From Chitinophagaceae bacterium (GTDB lineage: Bacteria > Bacteroidota > Bacteroidia > Chitinophagales > Chitinophagaceae), in contig JAFMJX010000091.1 in assembly GCA_017853235.1 (NCBI GenBank), positions 1 through 7,191 of the forward strand: 7,191 nucleotides of DNA, given 5' to 3'. Position 1 is the stretch's first letter. Each line of letters starts with the position of its first letter. The position numbers and the translations under genes are program-made. This document shows positions 6,682 to 7,191 of this stretch, piece after piece. Below the pieces are notes generated by a model that worked only from the letters and a program-made list of their open reading frames with translations, made no database searches and was not told where the DNA came from.

Positions 6682-7191
6682 AAATCGGCATAAGCCTTCG
6701 CTGTCATTAATATAGTTTCATTACGGCTTACAGTTTTTAAATATTCAGGAGCTGCCGATAATTTTTTCCATTCGGGATCGCTTCCAAAAGTTTTCCAATG
6801 AGCGTCCCTGTCAGCCATATTATTAAAGCTGGTCATATAAATTAAATTAGGTGTACGACTTCCAGTAATTGCTTTAGAATAAAAAATCGCATTAAAGTTC
6901 AATCTCTTAAATAAAGCAATTTCACCGCCTTCGTTAAACATATGTACTTTTCTTAAGTGCATATTTTCGGTAGCACTTTCATAACTACGATATTCAAAAA
7001 TTCTATCCGCTGATTTTACTAAATTAGACTTTGTTTCATATTGTGGTTGTAATTTAAATGCCTTGGTTATCATGCTCTCAATTCTATTATAAGGCAAACT
7101 ACTGTCTTTATTGTCTAAATGAATCAAAGCATCTTCTCCCATAGGATCTAATTTTTCAATGCTTACATCTAACTGGTCTAATTGTTGTAAT
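6678..7191 (-). CDS. NIPSNAP-family protein, C-terminal part (5' truncated by window)
   Basis: The minus-strand frame stays open from its stop at 6678-6680 through the window end. The ATG at 7142 is probably internal, because in-frame codons upstream of it read LQQLDQLDVSIEKLDP without a stop. About 171 residues are visible. IFEYRSYES (after KSADR) matches the E-(L/Y)-R-x-Y opening of a NIPSNAP ferredoxin-like domain. It is followed by KVHMFNEGGEIALFKRLNFNAIFYSKAITG, then LIYMTSFNNMADRDAHWKTF and DPEWKKL, which are typical of the domain's second half. Bacterial NIPSNAP proteins of about 250 residues carry two such dimeric alpha-beta barrel domains, so the start and first domain should lie beyond position 7191. 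Whether a signal peptide is present cannot be seen. The molecular function of the family is poorly known. The gene converges on the tolC-like gene with a 4-bp overlap. Confidence 0.85.
   Translation of the reverse strand, partial: LQQLDQLDVSIEKLDPMGEDALIHLDNKDSSLPYNRIESMITKAFKLQPQYETKSNLVKSADRIFEYRSYESATENMHLRKVHMFNEGGEIALFKRLNFNAIFYSKAITGSRTPNLIYMTSFNNMADRDAHWKTFGSDPEWKKLSAAPEYLKTVSRNETILMTAKAYADF

Noticed and set aside
6691..6730. Inverted repeat taagcc / ggctta considered as a terminator after the tolC-like gene
   Set aside because: The stem is only 6 bp with a 28-base loop and no T tract, and it lies within NIPSNAP coding sequence.
1..7191. A new defence system, mobile element, CRISPR array or RNA gene
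   Set aside because: Both strands were read; every stretch longer than 80 bp is coding for known families, and there are no direct-repeat arrays, transposase-like proteins, tRNA cloverleaf sequences or attachment-site duplications.

Overview
The window looks like a chromosomal segment of a low-GC member of the Bacteroidota, possibly Chitinophagaceae or a relative. This is inferred from the AT-rich coding sequence, the absence of clear Shine-Dalgarno sequences before most starts, a TAnnTTTG-type promoter element, and the protein families present. No tRNA, rRNA, CRISPR array, insertion sequence, integrase or phage gene was seen. The content is ordinary housekeeping and accessory chromosome, and nothing supports a new defence or mobile system.

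Layout. (1) Positions 1-1861, plus strand: the C-terminal part of a class C beta-lactamase-like serine hydrolase, cut by the window start. Seven bases later comes a polytopic UbiA-like membrane protein. (2) Positions 1832-2662, minus strand: a YgiD/LigB-type extradiol dioxygenase that overlaps the end of the UbiA-like gene tail to tail by 30 bp. (3) Positions 2663-2738: a 76-bp divergent promoter region. (4) Positions 2739-6681, plus strand: a compact three-gene operon encoding a complete tripartite efflux pump. It has an EmrA/HlyD-type adaptor, a DHA2-family 14-TM MFS transporter (EmrB/QacA type) and a TolC-type outer membrane channel. (5) Positions 6678-7191, minus strand: a NIPSNAP-family protein, cut by the window end, whose stop codon overlaps the tolC stop in a shared TTAA.

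How the genes work together. The three pump genes should form one machine spanning both membranes, with the adaptor bridging the inner-membrane antiporter and the outer-membrane channel to expel drugs or other amphiphilic compounds. No TetR or MarR regulator lies beside the operon in this window. The divergent neighbour is instead an aromatic-ring dioxygenase homologue, so shared control from the 76-bp spacer is possible but unproven. The points most worth a second look are the tandem hairpins between the transporter and tolC genes, the UbiA-like protein lacking a recognisable first aspartate motif, the tight convergent overlaps, and the divergent promoter region.
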